Positions 8,572-22,378 are shown, counted from the first letter of the stretch. The stretch: DNA of 64,000 nucleotides from Phaeospirillum tilakii (GCF_042683125.1 NZ_JBHUIY010000004.1:62001-126000), one strand, 5' to 3'. Notes: generated by a model from the sequence alone, not told the origin. Numbers and translations are program-made.

Positions 8572-10518
8572 GTGGGCGTGGCGCTGCTGTCGCGATTGCG
8601 GGTGTCGTACAAGCTGCTGACCATCTACGCCCTCGACATGGTGGCGGTGGTGTTTCTCGGCGCCAGCCTGGTCGAGGAAAAGTACCTCGCGATCAATTTC
8701 GCCCGGCGCGAACTGATCGGGCTCGATTATATCGGGGTGGCGCGCGACGGCCTGTTCGCGCTGCTCGACCGGCGCTTTTCCCTGGGCGGCGAGGGCGATC
8801 TGGCCGGCGCGCTCGACCGGCTGCGCGCGGCCGAGGCGCGGCTGGGCGACGGGCTCGACAGTGCCGCCCTGGCCGAGGCGGCGATCGCGGCGACGGCGGC
8901 GGCGGGGCAGGGGGGACCGGTCGAGCCGGCGCTCGACCGGCTGCGGGCGCTGATCGCCCGGCTGGGCGACAGTTCGAACCTGATCCTCGATCCCGATCTC
9001 GACAGTTTCTACACCATGTCGCTGGCGGTGGTGCGGCTGCCGGCGCTGGCCGACCTGCTGACCCGGCTCGATCTCCAGCTCGCCGCCGCCGGGACCGGGC
9101 CGCTCGATCCCGACCGCCGCACCGATCTCGGCCTGCTCGAAGGCCAGTTGGCGGCGCTGACGCAGGGGATCGAGGCCGATCTCGCCGCCGGCTGGCGCGG
9201 TGACGCCGATGGCGGCCTGCGCGCCGCGCTGGCGCCGCCCTTCGCCGAACTGGCCGGGCGGCTCGATCGGGTCGCGCGCGGGCTGCGTGCCGGGCTGGCG
9301 GCGGGGCGGTTCGAGCCGGCGGCGGCCGGCGGGCTGCATGACGGCTTCGTTCCGGCATTGCAGGCCACCCACGCCGCCTGGAGGGTGGCGGCGACCGAGC
9401 TTGACCGGCTGGTGGCGCGGCGGATCGACGGCTTCTTCGCCCGGATGTACCGCAGCCTGCTGCTGGCCGGGCTGCTGCTCGGGGTGATCCTGGCGCTGGT
9501 GCTGCGGGTGGCGCGGCGGATCTCCGGCCCGCTGGCCCGGCTGGCCGACGCCGCCGACCGGGTCCACGCCACCGGCGATTATTCGGTGCGGGTGAAGTGG
9601 GACAGCGCCGACGAGATCGGCCGGCTCGCCCGTTCCTTCAACCGGATGGTCGAGGGGCTGGAGGCCGGCGACAAGGCCGAGCGGCTGGTGCGCGAACTGG
9701 AGGCGGCCCAGGCCCGCCTGATCGAGAACAACGCCGAACTGGAACGGGCCAGCCGGCTGGTGCTCGACAGCCTGGGCTATGCCCGCAAGATCCAGGACGG
9801 GCTGCTGCCCGACGCCTCCTGCCTGGGCGACCTGCTGGCCGAACTGCACATCAGCTGGCAGCCGCTGCAACAGGTCGGCGGGGATTATTACTGGCTGCAC
9901 CGTTTCGGCAACCGCGCCCTGATCCTGCTGGCCGACTGCACCGGCCACGGCGTGCCGGGGGCGTTCATGACGGTGGTGGTGGCCTCGGCGCTCGACCGCA
10001 TCCTGCTGGAGGAGGAAGTGCCGCTGGCCCCCGCCGCGATCCTCGAACGGCTCGACCGGGTGGTGCGCGAGCGCCTGCGCCAGGACCGCCCGGATTCCGC
10101 TTCCGACGACGGACTCGACGCGGCGATCTGCCTGTGGGACCGCGGCGCCCGCACCGTCACCTTCGCCGGGGCCAACATGGCGCTGTCGATCCTGGCCGAC
10201 GGCGAACTGACCACCCTGCGCGGCGACCGCCGCAGCCTCGGCTATCGCACCGGCCGGATCGAGGGCACCTTCACCGAAACCGTGATCCCGGTCGCCCCCG
10301 GCGATTGCTTCTACCTCTATACCGACGGGATGACCGACCATGTCGGCGGCGAACCGCCCCGCCTGTTCGGCCGCCGCCGCCTCGGCGAGGTCATCCTCGC
10401 CACCCAGGGCCTGCCGCTCCATCAGCAGGTGACGCGGATGGAACAGGCCCAGGCCGAATATCGCGGCCCCCAGCAACGCCGCGACGATATGGCCATCGTC
10501 GCCTTCCGGCCGTTGTGA
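8572..10518 (+). CDS. Membrane sensor with HAMP and PP2C/SpoIIE phosphatase output
   Basis: This is a 648-residue protein. One hydrophobic helix lies at about residues 14-32 and a second at about 300-318. Between them is a roughly 265-residue periplasmic sensing region, mostly helical. A HAMP linker (about 319-370) and a short coiled coil (about 370-400) lead to a SpoIIE/PP2C-type serine phosphatase domain ending at the C-terminus. The metal-binding motifs GGDYYW, LLADCTGHGVPGAFM and the final DDMAIV are present. Such proteins dephosphorylate anti-sigma antagonists in partner-switching pathways, but no STAS or anti-sigma gene is adjacent. Start is GTG 8572 (GTG 8578 is an alternative); a GGGGG stretch precedes it. 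Confidence 0.85.
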   Translation: MGVALLSRLRVSYKLLTIYALDMVAVVFLGASLVEEKYLAINFARRELIGLDYIGVARDGLFALLDRRFSLGGEGDLAGALDRLRAAEARLGDGLDSAALAEAAIAATAAAGQGGPVEPALDRLRALIARLGDSSNLILDPDLDSFYTMSLAVVRLPALADLLTRLDLQLAAAGTGPLDPDRRTDLGLLEGQLAALTQGIEADLAAGWRGDADGGLRAALAPPFAELAGRLDRVARGLRAGLAAGRFEPAAAGGLHDGFVPALQATHAAWRVAATELDRLVARRIDGFFARMYRSLLLAGLLLGVILALVLRVARRISGPLARLADAADRVHATGDYSVRVKWDSADEIGRLARSFNRMVEGLEAGDKAERLVRELEAAQARLIENNAELERASRLVLDSLGYARKIQDGLLPDASCLGDLLAELHISWQPLQQVGGDYYWLHRFGNRALILLADCTGHGVPGAFMTVVVASALDRILLEEEVPLAPAAILERLDRVVRERLRQDRPDSASDDGLDAAICLWDRGARTVTFAGANMALSILADGELTTLRGDRRSLGYRTGRIEGTFTETVIPVAPGDCFYLYTDGMTDHVGGEPPRLFGRRRLGEVILATQGLPLHQQVTRMEQAQAEYRGPQQRRDDMAIVAFRPL

Positions 10519-10522
10519 TCCT

Positions 10523-10738
10523 CCCGGCGGGCTGCCGCCCGCACCCGCCCGGGGCGATGCCCCGGACCCCCTTCGTTTTCTTCGATTGATCAGGGCGGGA
10601 CGGTTCTTGCCGTGATGCGCGGACTTGATCGGCGCATCCACCTCAGGCCTGTCTGGCGCGAAAGAACTGGAAAATGAGGGGTTTGGGGAGCTTTGCTCCC
10701 CAAGCGGGCCGGCGGGCGGCAGCCCGCCTAAACCGTCG
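10523..10738. repeat. Family B composite repeat with MDARIKS-type core
   Basis: Both ends carry GGGCTGCCGCCC-type hairpins. Next to the left end is a CCCGGGGCGATGCCCCGG hairpin. Near the right end is GGGGAGC-TTT-GCTCCCC. In the middle, about 10611-10648, lies a segment nearly identical to one at about 55690-55727; its reverse translation resembles the MDARIKSGHDG motif known from many alphaproteobacterial repeats. The copy fills the space between the phosphatase gene and the small membrane gene, which converge. Confidence 0.7.
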
Positions 10739-10755
10739 TTATCGTGCGCGGGGGA

Positions 10756-10908
10756 TCAGAGGATCAGCAGGCTGACGCCGCAGACGAGGCCATAGGCGGT
10801 GACGGTGACGATCAGCAGGGTCGAAACCGACATTCGCCGCACCAGACCGGTGGCCCCCTGATGGAACCGCAAAGCCAGGCCGCGCGTGTGTTCGATCATC
10901 GCCTTCAT
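10756..10908 (-). CDS. Small single-helix membrane protein
   Basis: This is a predicted 50-residue protein: a basic N-terminal half (about residues 1-26) followed by one hydrophobic helix that ends at the C-terminus (MSVSTLLIVTVTAYGLVCG). The ATG at 10908 has a GGGGGAGA stretch immediately upstream; the next in-frame ATG at 10902 has better spacing from it. A longer frame starting at 10998 would add 30 residues that look like non-coding sequence. I do not recognise a family. It probably sits in the inner membrane with its N-terminus inside. Confidence 0.45.
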   Translation of the reverse strand: MKAMIEHTRGLALRFHQGATGLVRRMSVSTLLIVTVTAYGLVCGVSLLIL

Positions 10909-11005
10909 TCTCCCCCCGCGCCCGTTGCGCACCGTCCGGCCAGGGATAGTCCACTTCGGTAACGCCATCATCGCCGGGTTGGTAACGGGCGGTAACATCC
11001 GGTCT

Positions 11006-11032
11006 CCCGATCATGACAGTGCCATGATCGGG
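11006..11032. promoter_or_regulatory. Perfect 10-bp inverted repeat
   Basis: CCCGATCATG and CATGATCGGG are separated by 7 bases (ACAGTGC). The site lies between the 3' end of pgm and the start region of the small membrane gene. GGTAAC occurs twice at 10981-10996, close by. No T tract follows on the pgm strand, so this may be a protein-binding site rather than an intrinsic terminator. Confidence 0.45.
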
Positions 11033-11081
11033 CCCAACAGGCGATGGGGAAATTCTCCTGTGGCGGGAGACGGGGTGGGGA

Positions 11082-12710
11082 TCAGGTGATGACGGTGGGT
11101 TCGGTCCGGCCGGTGCGGGCCTCGATCTCGGCCAGCCGGCGGGCGGTGGCGATCAGGTCGGCCAGCGCCACCTGCGGGTCGAGGCCGTGGCGGGCGGGGT
11201 CGGGTTCGTAGCGTTCGATGTAGACCCGCAGCGTCGCCCCCTGGGTGCCGGTGCCGGACAGGCGGTAGACGATGCGGGCGCCGTCCTCGAACAGCACGCG
11301 GATGCCCTGGTGGTGGCTGGTGCTGCCATCGACCGGGTCGGTATAGGCGAAATCGTCGAACAGGGCGACCTTGCGGCCGTCGAGCTCGCGCCCGGTGAGG
11401 TCAAGCCCGCGCAGATGGGCCATCAGCCCCTCGGCGGCGGCGGAGTCGATCCCCTCGTAATCGTGGCGGGAATAGACGTTGCGGCCGAAGTCGCGCCAGT
11501 GGGCGGTGACGATCTCGGCCACGCCGACCCGGCGGCGGGCCAGGATGTTGAGCCACATCAGCACCGCCCACAGCCCGTCCTTTTCGCGGACATGGTCCGA
11601 GCCGGTGCCGAAGCTTTCCTCGCCGCACAAGGTGGCGCGGCCGGCATCGAGCAGGGTGCCGAAGAACTTCCAGCCGGTCGGGGTCTCGTAGCAGGGGATG
11701 CCGAGCCTGGCGGCGACCCGGTCGGCGGCGGCGCTGGTCGGCATCGAGCGGGCCAGACCGGCCAGCCCGCCGGCATAGCCGGGGCAGAGATGGGCGTTGG
11801 CCGCCAGCACCGCCAGCGAATCCGACGGCGTGACGTAGAAATCGCGGCCGAGGATCATGTTGCGGTCGCCGTCGCCGTCCGAGGCGGCGCCGAAATCGGG
11901 CGCGTCGGGGCCGGTCAGCGCCGCCACCAGATCATGGGCGTGGACCAGATTGGGGTCGGGATGCATCCCGCCGAAATCCTCGAGCGGCACCGCGTTGACC
12001 ACGCTGCCCGGGGCGGCGCCGAGCCGGCGCTCCAGGATCTCGACCGCATAGGGGCCGGTCACCGCGTTCATCGCGTCATAGCGCAGGCGGAAGCCGTCGG
12101 CGAACAGGGCGCGGATCGCGTCGAAATCGATCAGCGTCTCCATCAGCGCGGCGTAATCGGCCACCGGGTCGAACACCTCGACCACCATCGCGCCGACCCG
12201 CTGCTCGCCCAGGCGGTCGAGATCGACCGCGGCGGCCTCGACCAGCCGGTATTCGCGCAGGGTCTGGGTGCGGGCATAGATCGCCTCGGTCACCGCCTCG
12301 GGCGCCGGGCCGCCGGCCGGGATGTTGTATTTGATGCCGAAATCCTCGTCCGGCCCGCCCGGATTGTGGCTGGCCGACAGGATCAGCCCGCCGAAGGTCC
12401 GGTATTTGCGGATCACGCAGGAGGCGGCGGGGGTGGAGAGGATGCCGCCCCGGCCGACCATCGCCTTGGCGAAGCCGGCGGCGGCGGCCATCCGCAGGAT
12501 GGTCTGGATCGCGGCGCGGTTGTGATAGCGGCCGTCGCCGCCGACCACCAGGGTCTGGCCGGCGGTGTCGCCGATGCTGTCGAACACCGACTGGACGAAG
12601 TTTTCGAGGTAATGCGGCCCGGCGAACACCGCGACCTTCTTGCGCAGGCCGGACGTACCGGGCTTCTGGCCGGCGATCGGGGTGGTGGCGACGGTGGTGA
12701 CGGCGGCCAT
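11082..12710 (-). CDS. pgm: Phosphoglucomutase (alpha-D-glucose phosphate specific)
   Basis: This is a 542-residue enzyme that interconverts glucose 1-phosphate and glucose 6-phosphate, linking glycogen and polysaccharide synthesis to glycolysis. The active-site phosphoserine motif SASHNPGG has Ser114, the Mg-binding loop is SDGDGDRN at about 295-302, and the sugar-binding GEESFG motif lies further on. The sequence is of the eukaryote-like Pgm1 type, with PDEDFGIKYN following the active Ser. The start at ATG 12710 is preceded by GAGGA at good spacing and gives the expected N-terminus; the longer frame from 12779 is not supported. It works with the glycogen genes at 22-32 kb. Confidence 0.93.
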   Translation of the reverse strand: MAAVTTVATTPIAGQKPGTSGLRKKVAVFAGPHYLENFVQSVFDSIGDTAGQTLVVGGDGRYHNRAAIQTILRMAAAAGFAKAMVGRGGILSTPAASCVIRKYRTFGGLILSASHNPGGPDEDFGIKYNIPAGGPAPEAVTEAIYARTQTLREYRLVEAAAVDLDRLGEQRVGAMVVEVFDPVADYAALMETLIDFDAIRALFADGFRLRYDAMNAVTGPYAVEILERRLGAAPGSVVNAVPLEDFGGMHPDPNLVHAHDLVAALTGPDAPDFGAASDGDGDRNMILGRDFYVTPSDSLAVLAANAHLCPGYAGGLAGLARSMPTSAAADRVAARLGIPCYETPTGWKFFGTLLDAGRATLCGEESFGTGSDHVREKDGLWAVLMWLNILARRRVGVAEIVTAHWRDFGRNVYSRHDYEGIDSAAAEGLMAHLRGLDLTGRELDGRKVALFDDFAYTDPVDGSTSHHQGIRVLFEDGARIVYRLSGTGTQGATLRVYIERYEPDPARHGLDPQVALADLIATARRLAEIEARTGRTEPTVIT

Positions 12711-12898
12711 GGGTGCAATCCTCGCTGGGCGGCAATGATGGGCTCGCACGGTGATGGACGATGCCCGGCGCCGAGTCAACCGCCGTTGCCGCAGCCCACC
12801 GCCCCGCCCCGACTCCGGCGCGGAAGCCCCTTGGAGCCGGGACGGGCTCGGCGTAAACTGCGCGCCTTTCCTGAACCCAGTCCGGACCCGACCCGACC

Positions 12899-13066
12899 AT
12901 GACCGAGCAATCCGACGATCAGTCCTCCCGTCCCACCCGGGGCATCGTCGTCACGCCCTTCGCGATGTTCTCCTTCGTCTGGACGATGGCCAGGCCGTTC
13001 CTGATCGTGCTGGCGGTGGCGGTCGGCCTGCTCTACCTGCTGCGTCTGGCCGGCATCGGCGCCTGA
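12899..13066 (+). CDS. Small membrane protein, 55 residues
   Basis: ATG 12899 opens a 55-residue frame: a polar, Ser/Asp/Gln-rich N-terminus (residues 1-15) and hydrophobic stretches at about 16-30 and 32-50, the latter rich in Leu, Val and Ala. Third positions are strongly GC, as in real genes here. It lies between divergent pgm and the hybrid kinase. I do not recognise a family; the layout suggests a one- or two-helix inner-membrane peptide. Confidence 0.5.
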   Translation: MTEQSDDQSSRPTRGIVVTPFAMFSFVWTMARPFLIVLAVAVGLLYLLRLAGIGA

Positions 13067-13161
13067 GGCCGGCCTCCCCCCGCCCCGGTGCGGGTGGAGA
13101 GCACTTTCGCCCAGGCCAATGCCTGACCTTCCGGCTTCCGACCCTTTTGGTTGTTCCGTGC

Positions 13162-13200
13162 CGGGTGGATGACTATGATGTAAGTATCAGTCATCACCCG
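13162..13200. promoter_or_regulatory. Inverted repeat upstream of the hybrid kinase gene
   Basis: CGGGTGGATGACT (13162-13174) pairs with AGTCATCACCCG (13189-13200), with one bulged G and a 14-base spacer. It ends 40 bases before the kinase start. It could be an operator or a leader hairpin; there is no following T tract. Confidence 0.4.
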
Positions 13201-13240
13201 ATACGCTCGGCCGTTCGTCAGGGGGGGAGACAGACCGGAG

Positions 13241-18462
<5,222 letters not shown>

Positions 18463-18466
<4 letters not shown>

Positions 18467-19635
18467 AGGCCAAACCGCTGATCCTGGTGGTCGATGACCA
18501 GATCGACAATTGTCTGGTGCTGGAAGACCTGCTGGCCGGCAGCTACGAGGTCGAGACCGCCGCCGACGGCGCCGCCGCGCTGGCCCGGCTCGAACGCGAG
18601 CCGACCCCCGATCTGGTGATGCTCGACGTGATGATGCCCGGCCTCGACGGGTTCGAGGTCTGCCGCCGGCTGCATTTCCATCCGCTTGGCCGCGACGTGC
18701 CGGTGATCTTCCTCACCGGGCTCGATTCCCCCAGCGACGAGGAATACGGCCTGTCGCTCGGCGCCGATGATTTCATCCACAAGCCGTTCGTCGCCCCGCT
18801 GGTGCTGGCCCGGGTCCGCAACGTGATCGGAAGGCGCGAGGCGGCGCTGCGCCAGCGCCAGATCGCGGTGATCGAGGCCCGCCTCGCCGAGCAGCAGCGC
18901 GTCGCCGACGCGATGCAGGCGGTGATCGAACGGCTGACGGTGATGAACACCGAACTCGAACGCTTCGCCTTCGTCGCCGCCCACGATCTGCGCGAGCCGC
19001 TGCGCTCGGTCACCAGCTTCGCCCAGTTGCTCGAACGCCATCTCGGCGACCGGCTCGATGCCACCGGCCGCGATTACCTGCGCTATGTCGTCGATGGGGC
19101 GCGGCGGATGCACGAACTGATCGGCGGGCTGCTGGCCTATTCCTATGTCAGCTCCAATGTCGGCCCGCCGGCCCGGGTCTCGGCCCTGGCCGCCTGCCGG
19201 GTCGCGGTCGAAAGCCTCGACGCCATCATCCGCGACAGCCAGGCCGAAATCGTCATCGGCGACCTGCCCGAGGTCCAGGCCGACGAACTGCCGCTGATGC
19301 AGCTGTTCCAGAATCTGGTCGGCAACGCCGTCAAGTTCCGCGCCCCCGGCCGGCCCTGCCGGGTCGAGGTCTCCGCCCGGCGCGGCGAGGCGGAATGGGT
19401 GTTCACCATCCGCGACAACGGCATCGGCTTCGATCCCGAGGAACAGGACGTGTTCGAACTGTTCCGCCGCGTCCGCCCCCACGAAGGCCCCGCCGGCAGC
19501 GGCGTCGGCCTCGCCATCTGTAAACGCATCGTCCAGGCCCTCGGCGGCCGGATCTGGGCCGAATCCCACCCCGGCCAGGGCAGCGCCTTTTCCTTCGCGT
19601 TGCCCAGCGGGGATTCTCCCTCGCTTGAGTCTTAA
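18463..19635 (+). CDS. Receiver-histidine kinase fusion (Cph1-like kinase class)
   Basis: This is a 390-residue soluble protein: an N-terminal receiver with phospho-acceptor Asp55 (VMLDVMMPG), a coiled linker (about 125-165), a HisKA domain with His174 (AAHDLREPLRS) of the type found in phytochrome-like kinases, and a C-terminal HATPase with DNGIGFDPE and GVGLAICKRI. It starts at ATG 18463, overlapping the hybrid kinase stop, with AAAGGAAC upstream. Translational coupling and the free receiver make it the probable partner of the Hpt domain of the upstream kinase. A weak stem (TTGAGTC/GGCTCAA followed by TTTT, 19624-19650) spans the stop codon and may be the terminator. Confidence 0.88.
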
Positions 19636-19655
19636 AAAGGCTCAATTTTCGGGGT

Positions 19656-19755
19656 GATGTGGGCTCCGCCCACGCCCGCCAAGGGCCGCAAGGCCCTTGG
19701 AACCCATTGGGGGTCGGGCACGGAACGGCCGGTCAGCTTGGGCGCGGGCGTTGGT
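19656..19755 (+). repeat. Family A repeat, long partial copy
   Basis: It begins with a GTGGGC-TCC-GCCCAC hairpin and a CCAAGGGCC-GCAA-GGCCCTTGG hairpin, then continues with about 50 bases (GGGTCGGGC, GTCAG, GGGCGCGGGCGTTGG) that match the reverse complement of 61357-61457. It ends a few bases before the zur stop codon, between two convergent genes. Confidence 0.8.
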
Positions 19756-19764
19756 CGCCTTGGT

Positions 19765-20244
19765 TCACTCCGGCCCGTCGGCGTGGCAGGCGGGACAGAG
19801 TCCCTCGATTTCGAGGCTGAGGCGGTGGGCGTGGAAGCCCTGGGCGGTGGCGGCGGCGGCGATCGCGGCGTCGAGGTCGGGGGCGTCGAGTTCGCTGGCC
19901 CGGCCGCAGCGGCGGCACAGCAGGATCCGGCCGGCATGGGGGTGGTCGGGCCGGGGGCAGCCGATATAGCCGTTGCGCGACGGCACCCGGTGGATCAGCC
20001 CCTGGTCGAGCAGGAAATCGAGCGCGCGGTAGACCGTCGGCGGCGCGGCGGCGCGGCCGTCATGGCCGAGGCGGTCGAGCAGGGCATAGGCCCCGATCGG
20101 ACAATGGCTGTCCCACACCAGCGCCAGCACCCGCCGCCGCAGCTCGGTCAGCCGGGCGCCGCGCCGCCGGCATTCCTGCTCGGCCAGCGCCAGCGCGGCG
20201 GCGATGCAATGGTCATGGTCGTGCGACGGCGCGGGAAAGGTCAT
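19765..20244 (-). CDS. zur: Zinc uptake regulator, Fur family
   Basis: This is a 159-residue Fur-family repressor. A His-rich N-terminus (HDHDHC) precedes the winged-helix domain, where PPTVYRALDFLLDQGLIHR at about 70-88 is the recognition region. The dimerisation domain carries the two structural zinc pairs CRRC and CPAC, plus the HPHAGR motif. ATG 20244 is chosen because the longer frame runs through the Zur box and the divergent promoter. Zur represses zinc-import and zinc-sparing genes when zinc is plentiful. It is divergent from hisI and the COG0523 GTPase, which supports Zur over Fur. Confidence 0.88.
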   Translation of the reverse strand: MTFPAPSHDHDHCIAAALALAEQECRRRGARLTELRRRVLALVWDSHCPIGAYALLDRLGHDGRAAAPPTVYRALDFLLDQGLIHRVPSRNGYIGCPRPDHPHAGRILLCRRCGRASELDAPDLDAAIAAAATAQGFHAHRLSLEIEGLCPACHADGPE

Positions 20245-20263
20245 GCGTGGCCCCCAGGGAAAG

Positions 20264-20281
20264 GTTATGTTATAACATTCC
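20264..20281. promoter_or_regulatory. Probable Zur box
   Basis: ATGTTATAACAT (20267-20278) is a perfect 12-base palindrome in the 136-base gap between divergent zur and hisI. It matches the core of the alphaproteobacterial Zur site as I recall it. It sits 20 bases upstream of the zur start codon and about 100 bases upstream of hisI, so it could autoregulate zur and control the hisI-COG0523 pair. Confidence 0.8.
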
Positions 20282-20380
20282 TCTCGGGGCCGGGCGCGGG
20301 TTTTTTGGCCGACGGGGTTTGCGGCGGGGCGGGCGCGGGGTATACCGGGGCCGCCACGCCATTCGAGGAGAGAACCGCCG

Positions 20381-20782
20381 ATGTCCGCCCAGATCGACCC
20401 CGCCGCCCTGCTGTCCCGCATCAGCTTCGACGCCGACGGGCTGGTGGCGGCGATCGCCCAGCAGCACGACAGCGGCGAGGTGCTGATGATGGCCTGGATG
20501 AACCGCGACGCGGTGGCCGAGACCCTGACCACCGGTCAGGTCTGCTACTGGTCGCGTTCGCGGGGCAAGCTGTGGCGCAAGGGCGAAAGCTCGGGCCAGC
20601 GCCAGCGTCTGGTCGATCTGCGGGTCGATTGCGACGGCGACACCCTGCTGGTGCTGGTCGATCAGGACGGCGTCGCCTGTCACACCGGCCGGCGGACCTG
20701 TTTCTACACCGCGGCCCGGCCCGAGGGGCTGGTCGAGGTCGCGCCGGTGCTGGTGCCGCCCGAGCAGCTTTACGGCGCCTGA
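20381..20782 (+). CDS. hisI: Phosphoribosyl-AMP cyclohydrolase
   Basis: This is a 133-residue stand-alone HisI that opens the adenine ring of phosphoribosyl-AMP, the third step of histidine synthesis. It has the Mg-binding motif VDCDGD and the zinc ligands Cys in DCD, ACHTG and TCF, so all three family cysteines are kept. The core SFDADGLVAAIAQQHDSGEV and MMAWMN are typical. It is not in a his operon but lies downstream of a Zur-type palindrome and 22 bases before a COG0523 GTPase. That context is known for zinc-limitation paralogues, so this may be a second, Zur-controlled HisI. Confidence 0.9.
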   Translation: MSAQIDPAALLSRISFDADGLVAAIAQQHDSGEVLMMAWMNRDAVAETLTTGQVCYWSRSRGKLWRKGESSGQRQRLVDLRVDCDGDTLLVLVDQDGVACHTGRRTCFYTAARPEGLVEVAPVLVPPEQLYGA

Positions 20783-20804
20783 ACCACCAAGGAGAGAGCA
20801 GCGG

Positions 20805-21914
20805 ATGAGCCTGATTCCCGTAACCGTGCTGACCGGTTTTCTCGGCAGCGGCAAGACCACCCTGCTCAACCATCTGCTGGGCCAGCCCGGGCTGGCCGAC
20901 ACCGCCGTGCTGATCAACGAGTTCGGCGAGGTCGGGCTCGACCATCTGCTGGTGCGGCCGCTGACCGAGACGGTGGTGCTGCTCGAATCCGGCTGCCTGT
21001 GTTGCAGCGTGCGCGGCGATCTGGTTGAGGCGATGCGCGACCTGTTCCTGCGCCGGGTCAAGGGCGAGGTGCCCGAATTCGGCCGGGTGGTGATCGAGAC
21101 CACCGGGCTGGCCGATCCCGCCCCGATCCTGCACACCCTGATGAACGATCCGGTGCTGTCGGCCCGCTACAAGCTCGACGGCATCGTCGCCACCATCGAC
21201 GCGGTGTGCGGCGCCGCCACCCTCGATGCCCAGGAAGAGGCGGTCAAGCAGGCGGCGGTGGCCGACCGGCTGGTGCTGACCAAGACCGACCTCGCGTCCC
21301 CGGCGGCGCTGGCGGCGCTGCGCGAGCGGCTGGCCGCGCTCAATCCCGCCGCGCCGGTGATCGTCGCCGAACAGGGCCGGCTCGATCCGGCGGCGGTGCT
21401 CGATGCCGGCCTGTTCAACCGCGACACCCACATTCCCGACGTCGGCCGCTGGCTCAACGAGGAAGCCTACCGCGCCCGCGACGCCGCCCACGACCATGAT
21501 CACCACGATCATGGGCATGGGCACGATCATGACCACGGGCATGGGCACGGCCACGGGCATCATCATGGGCACGGCCACGAGCCCCACCGCCACGACGACC
21601 GGATCCAGTCGTTCGTCTTCACCATGGACGAGCCGGTGTCCTGGCCGGCGCTGGCGCTGGCGCTGGAGATGATGATCTCGACCCGGGGCGAATCGCTGCT
21701 GCGGGTCAAGGGGATCGTTAATGCGCGCGAAAGCGTCGAGCCGCTGGCGATCCACGGGGTCCAGCATGTGTTCCATCCGCCGGCGCCGCTGCCGGGCTGG
21801 CCCGACCAGGATCACCGCACCCGGATCGTCTTCATCACCCGTGATCTGCCGCGGGCCCAGGTCGAGGAATTGCTGACCGGGGTGCTGTCGATGGAAAGCG
21901 ACGACGCCGAGTAG
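20805..21914 (+). CDS. COG0523/CobW-family GTPase, probable zinc chaperone
   Basis: This is a 369-residue G3E-family GTPase. It has the Walker A motif GFLGSGKTT at residues 10-18, the metal-binding GCLCC motif near 65-69 (family consensus CxCC), the ETTGLADPAP switch near 98, and the base-recognition motif TKTD near 160. A loop at about residues 225-265 is almost all His, Asp and Gly (over fifteen His), followed by the C-terminal CobW domain with RGESLLRVKG. Paralogues of this type deliver zinc to essential enzymes under starvation. The start has AAGGAGAGAGC upstream. Its probable client here is HisI, with which it forms a two-gene unit. Confidence 0.88.
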   Translation: MSLIPVTVLTGFLGSGKTTLLNHLLGQPGLADTAVLINEFGEVGLDHLLVRPLTETVVLLESGCLCCSVRGDLVEAMRDLFLRRVKGEVPEFGRVVIETTGLADPAPILHTLMNDPVLSARYKLDGIVATIDAVCGAATLDAQEEAVKQAAVADRLVLTKTDLASPAALAALRERLAALNPAAPVIVAEQGRLDPAAVLDAGLFNRDTHIPDVGRWLNEEAYRARDAAHDHDHHDHGHGHDHDHGHGHGHGHHHGHGHEPHRHDDRIQSFVFTMDEPVSWPALALALEMMISTRGESLLRVKGIVNARESVEPLAIHGVQHVFHPPAPLPGWPDQDHRTRIVFITRDLPRAQVEELLTGVLSMESDDAE

Positions 21915-21938
21915 GGCGCCGTGGCCGGCGGGGCGATG

Positions 21939-22163
21939 TTACTCGTCGCCGCCGCCGCCCGAGGTGGCGAGAATCAGCACCAGGCCGCCGCAGACGGCGG
22001 TCAGCAGCAGGCCGATATAGATCGCGAAGCCGAGCGGGCTGGTGGCCGGGCCGGGATCGGTGTTGGCGCCGGACAGGGCCCCGGTGGCCGAAACCGAGAC
22101 ATAGAGCGCGATCAGCCCCAGACCGGCGCCGACCACCCCGATGACCTTGCCGAGGGTGCTCAT
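21939..22163 (-). CDS. Two-helix membrane protein
   Basis: This is a 74-residue protein with two hydrophobic helices (about 5-28 and 46-67), a short Gly/Pro/Asn-rich loop between them that is probably periplasmic, and an acidic Gly-rich tail (SGGGGDE). I do not recognise a family. It converges on the COG0523 gene, which ends 25 bases away. The ATG start is preceded by AAAGGGATG on the minus strand. Confidence 0.6.
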   Translation of the reverse strand: MSTLGKVIGVVGAGLGLIALYVSVSATGALSGANTDPGPATSPLGFAIYIGLLLTAVCGGLVLILATSGGGGDE

Positions 22164-22378
22164 CGCATCATCCCTTTTGTTGCCCCGCCGAGACGACCTT
22201 TACGATAGCAGAGCGGGGAGGGGCGGGCGATTCGATTCCGCCGGCCGGTTGCCCGGGTTGCGGTGACGGTGAAATCCGGGGTAATTGGAGGGGGCGGGGG
22301 TGCGAAATCCCCCTTTGTCATCGCTCTTGCGGGCGGTAACACTGGCAAGAACGATTTAAAGGAGACGGCACGGCGCCA

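Noticed and set aside
21490..21600. Tandem GGGCATGGGCACG-like repeats
   Set aside because: They encode the His/Gly/Asp loop of the COG0523 GTPase; this is coding low complexity, not a CRISPR or VNTR.
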